Shown here: one piece after another, positions 46,012-55,908 of the stretch
How positions within the stretch are numbered: the stretch's first letter is position 1
Layout: each line of letters begins with the position of its first letter
Assembly: GCF_009901525.1 (NCBI RefSeq)
Contig: NZ_CP019288.1
Span: 1,426,001 to 1,490,000, forward strand
DNA: 64,000 bases
Direction: 5' to 3'
From: Kordia antarctica
GTDB taxonomy: Bacteria; Bacteroidota; Bacteroidia; Flavobacteriales; Flavobacteriaceae
Made by a program: the position numbers and the translations under genes
Notes under the pieces: generated by a model
Database searches by the model: none
Seen by the model: only the letters and a program-made list of their open reading frames with translations
What the model was told of the DNA's origin: nothing

Positions 46012-49000
46012 TTATTCATCCTTTTTGTCTTTATTACTATCGTCTTCTTTGCCTTTTTTATCCGTTTTATTTTCTTCTTTTGTAGATTTTTCTTTTTTAG
46101 GAGTTTCCTTTGCCGTAAAATTTACAACTCCATTACCTGCTTTGGCTTTTTCTTCTTCGGCATCTTTTTTCTGCTTTTCCTCCGCCATCTTCTTTTTTCC
46201 TTTGAAGACTTTATCTACCAATTCTTTTAACGTATTGAAATCAACTTGATACGACAATCCAATTCCTTGTGTGAATCCTTGAATTTCACCAACGTACTGA
46301 ATTTGGTTTTGTTTGTTGAAGATTTTCGCTGTCAGTGTTCGATCTTCATTTAAAGAAATTTCTATTTCCGCATCACCAACAATTGCCGTTTGTGCAACGC
46401 CGCCAACAGGAACACCAATTTTACCATTAAAAGTTATTCTTTCACTAATTTGACTCGAAACCGTAAATCCTAACTGATCTGCCGCATCTGGGTTTAATTG
46501 ATTGTAACGATCTGCCTGACTGTAATTTAAACCAACATTCAAAATTCCGTTTCCATCGCCTGTAAGTGCGTCATTTATAATTCCTGTTGCCGTTTCAATT
46601 AAGTTTCCAGTAATTGCGCTTTGATTGATGTTTACTTGATTTACAAAACGTCCTTGTGATAATAGCGAAAGTGCTTGCAATCTACGTTTGTCTTGGTCAT
46701 CTAATAAATAATCTAATTCCGATTTCGCAACTCCTTTTGCATTTGGAAAGTTGATGTTAAATTTTGGTTCTATTTGATCTAAACTTCCCGTAATTTGGAT
46801 GCTTACTTCCGTAGGCACTTTTCTGTTATACGTTGGCGTTTCTAACAATACGTCAGGATTCGCGTTTAGGTTGTACACAGCTTCTAAATTTAATTGCGCA
46901 CGTAACGGATCGCCTTCCCAAGTAATAGTTCCTTCAGGTTTTACGATGAATTTTTTATTTATAACGCCTCCATACTTAAAATTATATTCTCCTTTTTGAG
47001 TAATAAAATCGCCCCACATGTTGAATTTACCATTGGTATTAATTTGTATAAGTAAACTTCCAAAACCACTTCCTTTTATAGTACTTCCTGCTTTTTTGTC
47101 CACTACAATTTCTACTTCAGCATCTGGTGTAATACCAATATCAAATTCTAATTCTAATCCTTTGAAGTCTTCTAACACTTGATCTTCTTGTACTTCTGGG
47201 TTGTAGAAATCTTTTTTATTGACAAATTTTATAAAAGATGCATCTCCGATAGAAGCCACATCACTTATTGGTATTTTGAGCGAAGTTCCTTTCTCAGTAT
47301 CTCCAGAAACTTTAATGGTTAATGCATCTGTTGGTCCTTCAATTGTAGCTTCTCCACTAATATAACCCGTTCCATAATACAAGGTTTCTTCATCGTTATT
47401 TTCATCTGTGTTTAACACTAATAAACGATCTGTTGTTATATTTAAGCCTAATCGCCAATCGGAAAATCCTGTGTGCGTAATAGTTCCGTTGAGTTGTCCT
47501 TTGGTATAATCTTGTGTGTCCAAAATAGTCACATCCGCAAATTCAAAAGTCTGGTCATATAATTTTACAATAGAACTATTTGCCATATCCAAATCTACAT
47601 TGAGATACGGAATGTACAATCCGCCAGCCAAAATACTGAGTTCCCCATTTATTGTTGGATTGTTGAGATTTCCAGTAATTTTTGCTTCTCCCGAAATAAG
47701 TCCTCTAATGTCTGTAATGATATCTTCTCCAAGCGCACTAAATGGTGAAATGTCAAATTTATCAATCGTTGTGTCAACATTGATCGTGTTAACTTCACCA
47801 GAAACATTGATGTTTCCAACAGCAACTAACGATTCAATAGTTTCATTGACCAATTTTGCATTTACATCAAAACTTTCTAACCGATCATCGCCAGAAATAT
47901 CAACAGTTAGATTTCCAAGTTCTTTACCATTAACAATCAAATCCGCAATATTCAAATTCGATTTTGGCACATAACCTCCATTAATTTGTTTAACATCTAA
48001 CTTTCCATTCACCTTTCCGCCTAAGCGAATACTATCAATAGATGGCGTTATTTTTTCCAATGCAACATCAATGAATTGTAGTTTTATGCTTTTGTTGTTT
48101 TCACCAAATAATTGCCCTTCTAAGTCAATTTCTTCATTTTCATGACTCATTACAATTTTTTCAATAAAAATAGAATCGAGTGTTTTATTAAAGATGAATC
48201 TGTTTTTTCTATCATTTTTTTCGTTCACAAACCATTTATATCCACGAAAAGAAACATCTGATTTTTTAATTCCGACAACGGATTTATTGGTTTCATTAAT
48301 AGTATGATAGAAACTTAAATTGTAATTATCTTCAAAACCTTTTCCGCCTTTAAATTCCGTTTTAAAGAATAAAGTATCATTTAACGTCGTGTTAATCAAG
48401 CTAAACTCTTTTGCATCATACCATTTCGTAGCTATATCTGCAATTTCTATATACGTGTTAAAAATTGGGTTTTTATTATCAATTTGTATTTCTACATTAT
48501 CAATCGTGTTTCCGTACGCAATAATTTGTGGCGTTTTGAATGTAAGATTAAATCTATTCTCGTCGCCAGTAATGCTTCCACGAAGCGATGTGTTTTTAGA
48601 CAATTCTACATCTGGCAAAAATACATCAACAATTTTATTATAAATTTTAAAATTGAACGTTAAGTACTGATTTGGAAGCACTTCAATTGGTCTGTAATTT
48701 GTGTAAATACTTCCCACAGAGTTTTGCACTAAGTCAATAACTTCGTCAAAATGAAAACGTCCTGTCACAGTTCCGCGAATGATGTCTGGCGAATCTACTG
48801 TGAGCGTTCTAATATCTTTATCAAACTCCGAATTAATATTGAAATTTTCAAACGAGTACGTTTCATTTTGATTGGTATATGCAATTTTCTTAAAGAAAAT
48901 ATCGCCTGCCATATTATCAATCGTATTTCCAACCACATCAATTACGACATCTCCTTGTAAAACAGAAGTTTTATCTCTTTTGACAAAATTCAGCTTATAC

Positions 49001-50529
49001 AAATCAAGTTTATCAATAGAAGCTTTAAAGCGGAATTCGTTAATTTCTCCTGCAAAATTAGCCAAACCTTGAAAGTTAAATTTCGCATTTGGATCGCTTG
49101 AAGATAAATTTCCGTCAAATAATTGATCTTTTAAAACTCCAGAAACACTTAAGCCTTTATAAACGTATTTGTTGTAACCAAGTTTCGTCACTTTCCCTAC
49201 AACTTCCGTGTTTAGGCTTTCTTCCGTAAATCCTTTTCCATCTACAAAAACATCAAGCGAAACTTTTCCGAGTGTTTCATCTTCTAAATAACGACCAATA
49301 TTAAAATCTTGCAACACTATTTCTCCAATATATGAAGCGTTGATATTATCACTTACATTTTTAAACTTTACGTCTAAAATTGAACTTCCAATTTCTGTAT
49401 CAATCTTTACATCTGCGTTGATAGTGGTTTCCGTAATTTCCGTAACACCGCGCAAGTTAAATTGCCCTAATTTGTTTAAAGATGTAGGCAAATTTTTCCC
49501 TAGAATATTTGGCAACAATGATGACATTTGATAGTAATTTGAAGTAAAACGATCAAAGTCACCTTTCATATAAAAAGGTCTGCTGGAATTTAGTAAGTTT
49601 TTATAATGAATGTCACCTTTTATCAAAGTACTTGGCGATCTGAAGTGGAAATTTTTCGTAGTGAAGTCGTTCAAAACACCTGTCAACTCTGTACTGAACG
49701 CTCCTTTTTTGTTTCCAAATTCGTCGTAAAAATAATTCAATTCACTAAAATCAAGTTCAGAATCAGTGAAAGTTGCGTTGATTTTCACTTTGTCTAAAAA
49801 GTTTGCAAAGTCTTCTCGATCATAATCAAACACCACAAATCCATTTAATATGGAACCATCAGTTTTTACAATCAAATCATCAAAACGCATTTGCGTCAGC
49901 GTATATTGAAATTTAGCATACATTTCATTGACTCGCAAACCATTACTATCTAAAAATGTAAGTTTACGAACATCTCCATAAACACTTGGACCTTCAACTT
50001 TAAAATCATTTACCGTTCCTGAAAGCTCCGTAAAATCAAGCATATTTGGCGTAGCATTATTTTGATCTCTGTATCTAAACTTGCCATTACTCAAGCGCAT
50101 TTTAGATGTTTTTAATAGAAAATCGGAAGGAGTATCATCGGGAGTTTCTGTATCAAACTTGGCAATAAAAACATCCAACGTTGTATCAATTGAATCCTTT
50201 TCAGTATTAATATTCAGGATTAAACCGTCAACATTAACAGCTCCAAATTCAAGTTTACTATTTATAAGATTATTGAAACTTAAAATAGAAGTTTCCAATG
50301 TATTTACATGAATCAATGTATCTTTTAGATAATCTTCAATATAAATATTTTTAAGAGAAATATCGCCATTCCACTTTAAACCAATCCGTTCAATATTGAT
50401 ATTTGTTTTGTAAGTATCATTGATCCAATTGGTTGCTTTTTTTCCAACGGCTGTTTGTACGGCTGGAATAGAGAATAGAATCACCAAAAAGATGAAGAGT
50501 AGCAAAATTGCCAACACGATACGCTTCAA
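46012..50529 (-). CDS. tamB: TamB-family translocation and assembly module protein
   Basis: A 1505-residue envelope protein: one N-terminal membrane anchor (VLAILLLFIFLVILFSIPAV), a very long beta-taco body of repeated amphipathic strands, and a C-terminal DUF490/TamB domain (about 1000-1440; e.g. GSGFGSLLIQINTNGKFNMW). It ends with a lysine/glutamate-rich tail that is unusual in length (about 60 residues). TamB bridges the inner and outer membranes and helps outer-membrane protein or lipid transport. The frame has no upstream ATG; TTG at 50529 or, seven codons earlier, ATT at 50550 (giving IKRVWKIL in front) are the only starts. It diverges from tsaD. Confidence 0.93.
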   Translation of the reverse strand: MKRIVLAILLLFIFLVILFSIPAVQTAVGKKATNWINDTYKTNINIERIGLKWNGDISLKNIYIEDYLKDTLIHVNTLETSILSFNNLINSKLEFGAVNVDGLILNINTEKDSIDTTLDVFIAKFDTETPDDTPSDFLLKTSKMRLSNGKFRYRDQNNATPNMLDFTELSGTVNDFKVEGPSVYGDVRKLTFLDSNGLRVNEMYAKFQYTLTQMRFDDLIVKTDGSILNGFVVFDYDREDFANFLDKVKINATFTDSELDFSELNYFYDEFGNKKGAFSTELTGVLNDFTTKNFHFRSPSTLIKGDIHYKNLLNSSRPFYMKGDFDRFTSNYYQMSSLLPNILGKNLPTSLNKLGQFNLRGVTEITETTINADVKIDTEIGSSILDVKFKNVSDNINASYIGEIVLQDFNIGRYLEDETLGKVSLDVFVDGKGFTEESLNTEVVGKVTKLGYNKYVYKGLSVSGVLKDQLFDGNLSSSDPNAKFNFQGLANFAGEINEFRFKASIDKLDLYKLNFVKRDKTSVLQGDVVIDVVGNTIDNMAGDIFFKKIAYTNQNETYSFENFNINSEFDKDIRTLTVDSPDIIRGTVTGRFHFDEVIDLVQNSVGSIYTNYRPIEVLPNQYLTFNFKIYNKIVDVFLPDVELSKNTSLRGSITGDENRFNLTFKTPQIIAYGNTIDNVEIQIDNKNPIFNTYIEIADIATKWYDAKEFSLINTTLNDTLFFKTEFKGGKGFEDNYNLSFYHTINETNKSVVGIKKSDVSFRGYKWFVNEKNDRKNRFIFNKTLDSIFIEKIVMSHENEEIDLEGQLFGENNKSIKLQFIDVALEKITPSIDSIRLGGKVNGKLDVKQINGGYVPKSNLNIADLIVNGKELGNLTVDISGDDRLESFDVNAKLVNETIESLVAVGNINVSGEVNTINVDTTIDKFDISPFSALGEDIITDIRGLISGEAKITGNLNNPTINGELSILAGGLYIPYLNVDLDMANSSIVKLYDQTFEFADVTILDTQDYTKGQLNGTITHTGFSDWRLGLNITTDRLLVLNTDENNDEETLYYGTGYISGEATIEGPTDALTIKVSGDTEKGTSLKIPISDVASIGDASFIKFVNKKDFYNPEVQEDQVLEDFKGLELEFDIGITPDAEVEIVVDKKAGSTIKGSGFGSLLIQINTNGKFNMWGDFITQKGEYNFKYGGVINKKFIVKPEGTITWEGDPLRAQLNLEAVYNLNANPDVLLETPTYNRKVPTEVSIQITGSLDQIEPKFNINFPNAKGVAKSELDYLLDDQDKRRLQALSLLSQGRFVNQVNINQSAITGNLIETATGIINDALTGDGNGILNVGLNYSQADRYNQLNPDAADQLGFTVSSQISERITFNGKIGVPVGGVAQTAIVGDAEIEISLNEDRTLTAKIFNKQNQIQYVGEIQGFTQGIGLSYQVDFNTLKELVDKVFKGKKKMAEEKQKKDAEEEKAKAGNGVVNFTAKETPKKEKSTKEENKTDKKGKEDDSNKDKKDE

Positions 50530-50629
50530 TATTTTCCAGACTCTTTTAATGACGTTTAGTATTTAAGTTACCTACTTTTAAGACTATGCAAATTCACGAA
50601 AAAAACAATACAAAACACGATGTTTAGCA

Positions 50630-50637
50630 TATCTTTG
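50630..50637 (+). promoter_or_regulatory. candidate -7 box (TATCTTTG) upstream of tsaD
   Basis: TATCTTTG fits the Bacteroidota -7 consensus TAnnTTTG and lies 36 nt upstream of the chosen tsaD ATG. No -33 TTG is clear. Confidence 0.4.
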
Positions 50638-50672
50638 TGACTTTATACCAAATTTTATGCCTTTTTAAGTTT

Positions 50673-51695
50673 ATGAGCACAAAAGATGTATATATTTTAG
50701 CTATTGAATCATCTTGTGATGACACTTCCGCCGCTGTTTTACAAAACGGAAAAGTATTGTCAAATGTTGTTGCAAATCAAAAAATTCATGAAGCATTTGG
50801 AGGCGTTGTTCCCGAATTGGCTTCGCGCGCACATCAACAAAATATTGTTCCAGTTGTTCATCAAGCGTTGGCTAACGCAAATATCGATAAAAAACAGTTA
50901 ACTGCCATAGCTTTTACGCGCGGACCTGGATTAATGGGTTCATTACTTGTCGGAACTTCATTTGCAAAGTCGTTAGCACTCGGATTAAGCATTCCGCTAA
51001 TTGAAGTCAATCACATGCAAGCACATATTTTAGCGCATTTTATTGAAGAAGAAGGACAAGCAATTCCGAAGTTTCCATTTTTAGGAATGACCATTTCTGG
51101 AGGACATACGCAAATTGTGCTTGTCAAAGATCATTTTGATATGGAAGTCATTGGCGAAACCTTAGATGATGCTGTTGGAGAAGCGTATGATAAAAGCGGG
51201 AAAATTTTAGGACTCACCTATCCTGCGGGACCAGAAATTGACAAATTGGCAAACGAAGGAAATCCGAAAGCATTCCCGTTTCCAAAACCGAAAGTACCTG
51301 GTTTAAATTTTAGCTTTTCAGGATTAAAAACAGCTATTTTATATTTCATTCAAAGGCAAACCAAAGAGAATCCAACGTTCATCGAAGAAAACTTAGTGGA
51401 TATTTGCGCGTCAATTCAATATACGATTGTGAATATTATTTTGGATAAATTAAAAAAAGCTTCCAAACAAACGGGAATCAAAACCATTGCTATTGGCGGC
51501 GGCGTTTCAGCGAATTCAGCAATTCGAAAAGCATTAAAAGATGGCGAAGTCAAATATGGTTGGACAGCGCACATTCCAAAGTTTGAATATACAACAGATA
51601 ATGCCGCAATGATTGGGATTGTTGGTTATTTGAAATATTTACGAAAAGATTTTGCGGACGAATCTGTAACGGCGAGTTCGAGGATTAAAATCTGA
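50673..51695 (+). CDS. tsaD: tRNA N6-adenosine threonylcarbamoyltransferase TsaD
   Basis: I start at ATG 50673 (MSTKDVYILAIESSCDDTSA, 340 aa). The enzyme joins threonylcarbamoyl to A37 of ANN-decoding tRNAs. The Kae1/TsaD motifs ILAIESSCDDTS, the metal site with MQAHILAHF, SGGHTQIVLV, and GLTYPAGPEIDKLA are present, as is the C-terminal DNAAMIG. It is the first gene of a rightward group rich in RNA-modifying enzymes. Confidence 0.96.
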   Translation: MSTKDVYILAIESSCDDTSAAVLQNGKVLSNVVANQKIHEAFGGVVPELASRAHQQNIVPVVHQALANANIDKKQLTAIAFTRGPGLMGSLLVGTSFAKSLALGLSIPLIEVNHMQAHILAHFIEEEGQAIPKFPFLGMTISGGHTQIVLVKDHFDMEVIGETLDDAVGEAYDKSGKILGLTYPAGPEIDKLANEGNPKAFPFPKPKVPGLNFSFSGLKTAILYFIQRQTKENPTFIEENLVDICASIQYTIVNIILDKLKKASKQTGIKTIAIGGGVSANSAIRKALKDGEVKYGWTAHIPKFEYTTDNAAMIGIVGYLKYLRKDFADESVTASSRIKI

Positions 51696-51763
51696 TAAAT
51701 AGTATTGAGATTTGTTGGCTTTTTTTTTGTTGATTTGTTTATTCGTTAATTTGAATGATATCC

Positions 51764-51789
51764 TGTCACATTGAGCGCAGTCGAAATGT
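51764..51789. repeat. GTCACATTGAGCGCAGTCGA-type dispersed unit
   Basis: This is the same short imperfect palindrome found at 2491-2615 and 8132-8157, placed between tsaD and rsmE. Confidence 0.7.
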
Positions 51790-51790
51790 T

Positions 51791-51831
51791 GTTCTTTGTT
51801 CTTTGTTCTTTGTTCTTTGTTCTTTGTTCTT
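51791..51831. repeat. heptanucleotide tandem repeat GTTCTTT x5.9
   Basis: Five exact GTTCTTT units and a six-base partial lie between tsaD and rsmE. A second heptamer run (GCATTTA x3, about 51858-51880) follows within 30 nt, and an ATTTATAATT stretch after it reaches the rsmE start. Confidence 0.9.
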
Positions 51832-51912
51832 AAAAAAATACATTTACATTTAAAATTCAACATTTAGCATTTAGCATTTAGCATTTATAATTTACAATTT
51901 AACATTCAAAAA

Positions 51913-52620
51913 ATGCAACTTTTTTACACACCTGAATTAACATCTGAAACGAAACACTACACGTTTTCTAAAGAAGAAAGCAAACATATGGTGCGCGTTT
52001 TGCGAAAGAAAGAAGATGATGTTTTACATATTACGAATGGAAAAGGAGCTGTTTTTTTGGCTAAAATTACAATTGCTGATCAGAAGAGTTGTGTCGTTAA
52101 AATTATGTCGCACGAGTTTCAAGAACCGAAAAGTTACAAATTGCATTTGGCAGTTGCGCCAACAAAAATGAACGACAGATATGAATGGTTTTTAGAAAAA
52201 GCAACTGAAATCGGAATTGACACGATTACGCCAATTATTTGTGATCACTCGGAACGAAAAATTATTAAAGCGGAACGTTTTGAGAAAATTATTCAATCGG
52301 CAACGAAACAATCATTAAGTACTTATTTTCCAGAATTGAAACCTATTAGTTCGTTTTCAGACTTCATTAAAAGACATTCTGACGATCAATTATTTATCGC
52401 ACATTGCGAAGAAGATAAAAAACAATCGTTAAAACAAGTCTTAAAAGCACGAAAAGATGTCACCATTTTAATTGGTCCTGAAGGTGATTTTTCTACGAAA
52501 GAAATCGAACTCGCGTTAGCAAATAACTATATTCCTGTTACTTTAGGAGAAACACGTTTACGCACAGAAACTGCTGCAATTGTAGCGTGTCATTCGGTTG
52601 CTTTTATGAATGAGAATTGA
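51913..52620 (+). CDS. rsmE: 16S rRNA m3U1498 methyltransferase RsmE
   Basis: A 235-residue SPOUT-class enzyme that methylates U1498 of 16S rRNA. The N-terminal PUA-like domain (FYTPELTSETKHYTFSKEES, HMVRVLRKKEDD) and the C-terminal knot with LIGPEGDFSTKEIELA and LGETRLRTETAAIVA are present. This motif pair is specific to RsmE. Confidence 0.96.
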   Translation: MQLFYTPELTSETKHYTFSKEESKHMVRVLRKKEDDVLHITNGKGAVFLAKITIADQKSCVVKIMSHEFQEPKSYKLHLAVAPTKMNDRYEWFLEKATEIGIDTITPIICDHSERKIIKAERFEKIIQSATKQSLSTYFPELKPISSFSDFIKRHSDDQLFIAHCEEDKKQSLKQVLKARKDVTILIGPEGDFSTKEIELALANNYIPVTLGETRLRTETAAIVACHSVAFMNEN

Positions 52621-52906
52621 AATTATAAATGTTGAATGCTAGATTTTTAATCATTTAATTTTCAATCATTCAATCTTTTAATTCTAATTAGATTTTCGTT
52701 TCATGATCTTAAAGTTTAACTTGCATTATTTAATACCAAATAAACTTTAAAATAATTGTTTAAAATCGTTTCTATTTACTTTATATTTTAATATAAAACA
52801 GAACCGTAGCTAATGCTATGTTTATATTTTCTATTTCATCTAAAGCAACTTTAATTCAATTTTTCATCAATCATTTTAAAGACTATTTGATATAAGACTA
52901 TTTTAC

Positions 52907-53548
52907 ATGAAGAAGCTTACGATCCTTTTATTTTTATTGAGCATTTCGCTTACGCATTCGCAAGAAATTGGAATTTTGAAATACGGCGGTGGCGGCGATT
53001 GGTATTCGAATCCGACTGCGATTCCGAACCTGATTCAGTTTTGTAATGAAAATATCAATACAACGATTAAGAAGAAACCACAAACCGTAGAAGTTGGCAG
53101 TGTCGATTTGTTTCAGTTTGCGTTTGTACATATGACAGGACACGGAAATGTGTTTTTCTCAGATGAAGAAGCCGAAAACCTGCGAAAGTACTTGACTTCT
53201 GGCGGTTTTTTACATATTGATGATAATTATGGAATGAATCAATATATCCGAAAGGAATTGAAAAAAGTATTTCCAAATCAAGAATTAAAGGAAATTCCAG
53301 CAACGCATCCAATTTTTAAACAACCATATTCATTCCCGAAAGGATTGCCAAAAATTCATGAACATGACGGTTTGCGTCCGCAAGCATTAGGATTGTTTCA
53401 TGAAAATAGATTGGTGTTGTTGTTTACGTTTGAAAGCGATTTGGGCGACGGTTGGGAAAATAAAGAAATTCACAACGATTCAGATGAAATTCGACTGAAA
53501 GCCTTGCAAATGGGCGCAAATATTGTAAACTATGCGTTTAAAAATTAA
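52907..53548 (+). CDS. exported DUF4159 domain protein (213 aa)
   Basis: After a signal peptide (MKKLTILLFLLSISLTHSQ), the whole protein is a DUF4159 domain (GILKYGGGGDWYSNPTAIPN, HMTGHGNVFFSDEEAENLRK, LTSGGFLHIDDNYGMNQYIR). This family adopts a glutamine-amidotransferase-like fold and is often next to moxR and von Willebrand-type genes, but not here. The function is unknown, and it is probably periplasmic. Confidence 0.9.
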   Translation: MKKLTILLFLLSISLTHSQEIGILKYGGGGDWYSNPTAIPNLIQFCNENINTTIKKKPQTVEVGSVDLFQFAFVHMTGHGNVFFSDEEAENLRKYLTSGGFLHIDDNYGMNQYIRKELKKVFPNQELKEIPATHPIFKQPYSFPKGLPKIHEHDGLRPQALGLFHENRLVLLFTFESDLGDGWENKEIHNDSDEIRLKALQMGANIVNYAFKN

Positions 53549-53570
53549 TCAATTTCCTTACTAATTATTT

Positions 53571-53912
53571 ATGAAACTTAGTTATTATTGTACATCTCCT
53601 TCATGTGGAAAAATAAATTATATGAAAGTTGATTCTGATAATAGATATGATTTGAAACAAGAAATTGGAAGTGATCATTTTAATGAACGTTGCAAATATT
53701 GTGGAAATCATACGAAAAAGCACATCAACAGATTGTATGGAGAAATAAATACAACTATTGTGTTGTTTTTTATATTTGCTTCGCTGGTATTAACTGTTTT
53801 TACTTGGAATTTGGGTTTAATAGTTGGAAAACTAACTATAGGAATTCCGCTTTTTGTTTGGTTTGATCAAAAAAGAAGAGCGAGTAATTTTAATAAAATA
53901 ATGATTGATTAA
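53571..53912 (+). CDS. zinc-ribbon membrane protein, hypothetical (113 aa)
   Basis: The N-terminal 50 residues carry four cysteines in two pairs (C7 and C12; C41 and C44 in ERCKYCGN), forming a probable zinc ribbon. They are followed by two adjacent hydrophobic segments (about 60-98) and a basic tail FDQKRRASN. It lies 22 nt after the DUF4159 gene and 2 nt before the cREC gene. No family recognised. Confidence 0.7.
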   Translation: MKLSYYCTSPSCGKINYMKVDSDNRYDLKQEIGSDHFNERCKYCGNHTKKHINRLYGEINTTIVLFFIFASLVLTVFTWNLGLIVGKLTIGIPLFVWFDQKRRASNFNKIMID

Positions 53913-53914
53913 CA

Positions 53915-54256
53915 ATGAGTTACAACCTTTTTTTAGATGACATTCGTGTGCCAGAAATGGTATATAGAAATCCTGCTGATTACGATTTTGTGATTGTGCG
54001 TACGTATGAAAAATTTGTAGCGTATATTGAAGCAAATGGACTTCCTAAATATATTAGTTTTGATAATGATTTAGGATTAAATACTGAAGGAGAAGTTGCT
54101 GAAGATGGTTATGCAGCCGCAAAATGGTTAGTATATGAATCTGGTTTGGATTTAACGAAACTTGATTTTTATGTACATTCTGCAAACCCTGTGGCAGCCG
54201 AACAAATTAAAGGTTTGCTTCAAAATTATATCAAACATTTAAAATCGAATTCTTAA
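53915..54256 (+). CDS. cyclic-phosphate-processing receiver-domain (cREC) protein
   Basis: A 113-residue single-domain protein that starts YNLFLDDIRVPEM. The acidic pair D8-D9, ISFDNDLG (D50, D52) and the late HSANPVAAEQI (H88, S89, N91) form the signature of the cyclic-phosphate processing receiver family. That family was predicted by comparative genomics to act on RNA with 2',3'-cyclic phosphate ends and differs from phospho-acceptor receivers. It starts 2 nt after the zinc-ribbon gene and is followed after 8 nt by a SpoU methyltransferase. Confidence 0.8.
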   Translation: MSYNLFLDDIRVPEMVYRNPADYDFVIVRTYEKFVAYIEANGLPKYISFDNDLGLNTEGEVAEDGYAAAKWLVYESGLDLTKLDFYVHSANPVAAEQIKGLLQNYIKHLKSNS

Positions 54257-54264
54257 GATTATTT

Positions 54265-54780
54265 ATGTCCCAACTCACACATTATACCACCAATTTTAAG
54301 AAACGAACATTTCCGATTACGTTGGTTTCCGATCAAGTTTCGAATGCGCCAAATATTGGTTCGCTGTTTCGAATTTGTGATGCTTTTGGTGTAGAAAAGA
54401 TATTTTTTTGTGGAGATAATATTCCTGTTTTCGGAAGAAAGATGACCAAAACAGCGCGCGCAACCGAAAAAGTTGTGCCTTTTGAAGTTACAGCAAATAT
54501 TCATGAAGTAATTTCAAAACTAAAAAAAGATGGTTACACAATTATTTCATTAGAAATTACTGAGAAAAGTGAATCGATTCATGAACTAGATTTTTCAAAG
54601 TTTGAAAAAATTGCGTTGGTTGTTGGCGATGAAAAATTTGGCATAAATCCTGAAACTATGCACGAATCCGATATGGTGACACATATTGAAATGTTCGGTC
54701 AAAACAGCAGTATGAATGTTGTACAAGCCACAAATATTGTACTCTACGAAATAACGCGTCAACATATAGTTGCGAACTAA
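54265..54780 (+). CDS. TrmH/SpoU-family RNA 2'-O-methyltransferase
   Basis: A 171-residue SPOUT enzyme with the three SpoU motifs: NAPNIGSLFRICDAFGV (about 27-43), IALVVGDEKFGINPETM and IEMFGQNSSMNVVQATNIVLY. No extra RNA-binding domain is present, as in TrmL- or TrmH-like short enzymes. The target nucleotide cannot be deduced from the sequence alone. It lies in an RNA-modification neighbourhood. Confidence 0.93.
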   Translation: MSQLTHYTTNFKKRTFPITLVSDQVSNAPNIGSLFRICDAFGVEKIFFCGDNIPVFGRKMTKTARATEKVVPFEVTANIHEVISKLKKDGYTIISLEITEKSESIHELDFSKFEKIALVVGDEKFGINPETMHESDMVTHIEMFGQNSSMNVVQATNIVLYEITRQHIVAN

Positions 54781-54816
54781 TTTTATTGTTTTAATTTTAG
54801 CTACAAATTGATTTAG

Positions 54817-55905
54817 ATGACTTCAAACACAATTGCAAACGGAATTTTAAAAGCCTTGGGAATTATTTTAGGCGTTTTTTTAGTCCTATATTTTCTCTAC
54901 AAAATACAAACAGTAATCACATACATTGCGATTGCCGCCGTTATTTCTTTAATTGGAAGACCAATTGTACGTTTTTTAAAACGACGTTTAAGGTTCAGAA
55001 ATACACTTGCCACTATTTTTACAATGGTGATATTGATTGGCTTATTTGTTGGTTTAATTTCTATGTTTATTCCGCTTATTGCAAAACAAGGACACAATTT
55101 ATCCTTACTGAATATTGAAGAATTACAAGGAAGTATTGAAACCTTGTACATACAAATTTCTGAATTTTTAGATACGAAAAATATCGATTTAGATCAATCA
55201 TTAAAAGACTCAAAACTGCTTTCAAATATTGATTATTCTATTCTTCCAAACTTTTTCAATTCACTAATTAGCGGTTTAGGAAACTTTAGTATTGGCTTAT
55301 TATCTGTATTATTTATCTCGTTCTTCTTACTGAAAGACAGCAAGTTACTTGAAGATGGCGTCATGGTTTTTGTATCAAATAAAAGTGAAGATAAAATGAG
55401 CAGATCGTTTGAAAAAATTAAAGATTTATTGTCACGATACTTTGTCGGTTTGGTATTTCAGATTCTAATTTTATTCATCATTTATACCATTGCGTTGCTT
55501 ATTTTCGGAATTAACAATGCTATTGTAATTGCCTTTTTATGTGCATTATTAAACCTAATTCCTTATATCGGACCTTTATTTAGTGGAGTTTTGATGATGA
55601 TTTTATGTATGACAAGTGATTTAGATAGTGATTTTAGCACCATCATTTTACCAAACACAATTGGCGTAATGATGTTCTTTGTTGCGGGACAATTGATTGA
55701 TAATTTTTTGAGTCAACCAATGATATTTTCAAACTCTGTAAAATCGCATCCGCTAGAAATTTTTCTTGTCATTATTATTTGGGGAATTTTATTCGGGATT
55801 CTTGGAATGGTAGTCGCGATACCTTCATACACAGCAATTAAAGTGATTTTGAAAGAATTTCTTTCCGAAAATAAAATTGTACAATCGCTTACTAAAGATT
55901 TGTAA
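54817..55905 (+). CDS. AI-2E/PerM family transporter
   Basis: A 362-residue membrane protein with about seven or eight helices in the PerM/AI-2E pattern. The segments PTVRFLKRRLRFRN-like (here GRPIVRFLKRRLRFRN) in loop 1, LLSRYFVGLVFQ and LNLIPYIGPLFSG near residues 240-260 are characteristic. It may export AI-2-like or other small molecules or Na+. Its stop lies 3 nt before a probable TTG start of the next gene. Confidence 0.9.
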   Translation: MTSNTIANGILKALGIILGVFLVLYFLYKIQTVITYIAIAAVISLIGRPIVRFLKRRLRFRNTLATIFTMVILIGLFVGLISMFIPLIAKQGHNLSLLNIEELQGSIETLYIQISEFLDTKNIDLDQSLKDSKLLSNIDYSILPNFFNSLISGLGNFSIGLLSVLFISFFLLKDSKLLEDGVMVFVSNKSEDKMSRSFEKIKDLLSRYFVGLVFQILILFIIYTIALLIFGINNAIVIAFLCALLNLIPYIGPLFSGVLMMILCMTSDLDSDFSTIILPNTIGVMMFFVAGQLIDNFLSQPMIFSNSVKSHPLEIFLVIIIWGILFGILGMVVAIPSYTAIKVILKEFLSENKIVQSLTKDL

Positions 55906-55908
55906 ATT

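Noticed and set aside
47516-47974. 152-aa rightward ORF inside tamB
   Set aside because: It is antisense to the repetitive TamB body; the serine-rich composition is typical of antisense frames here.
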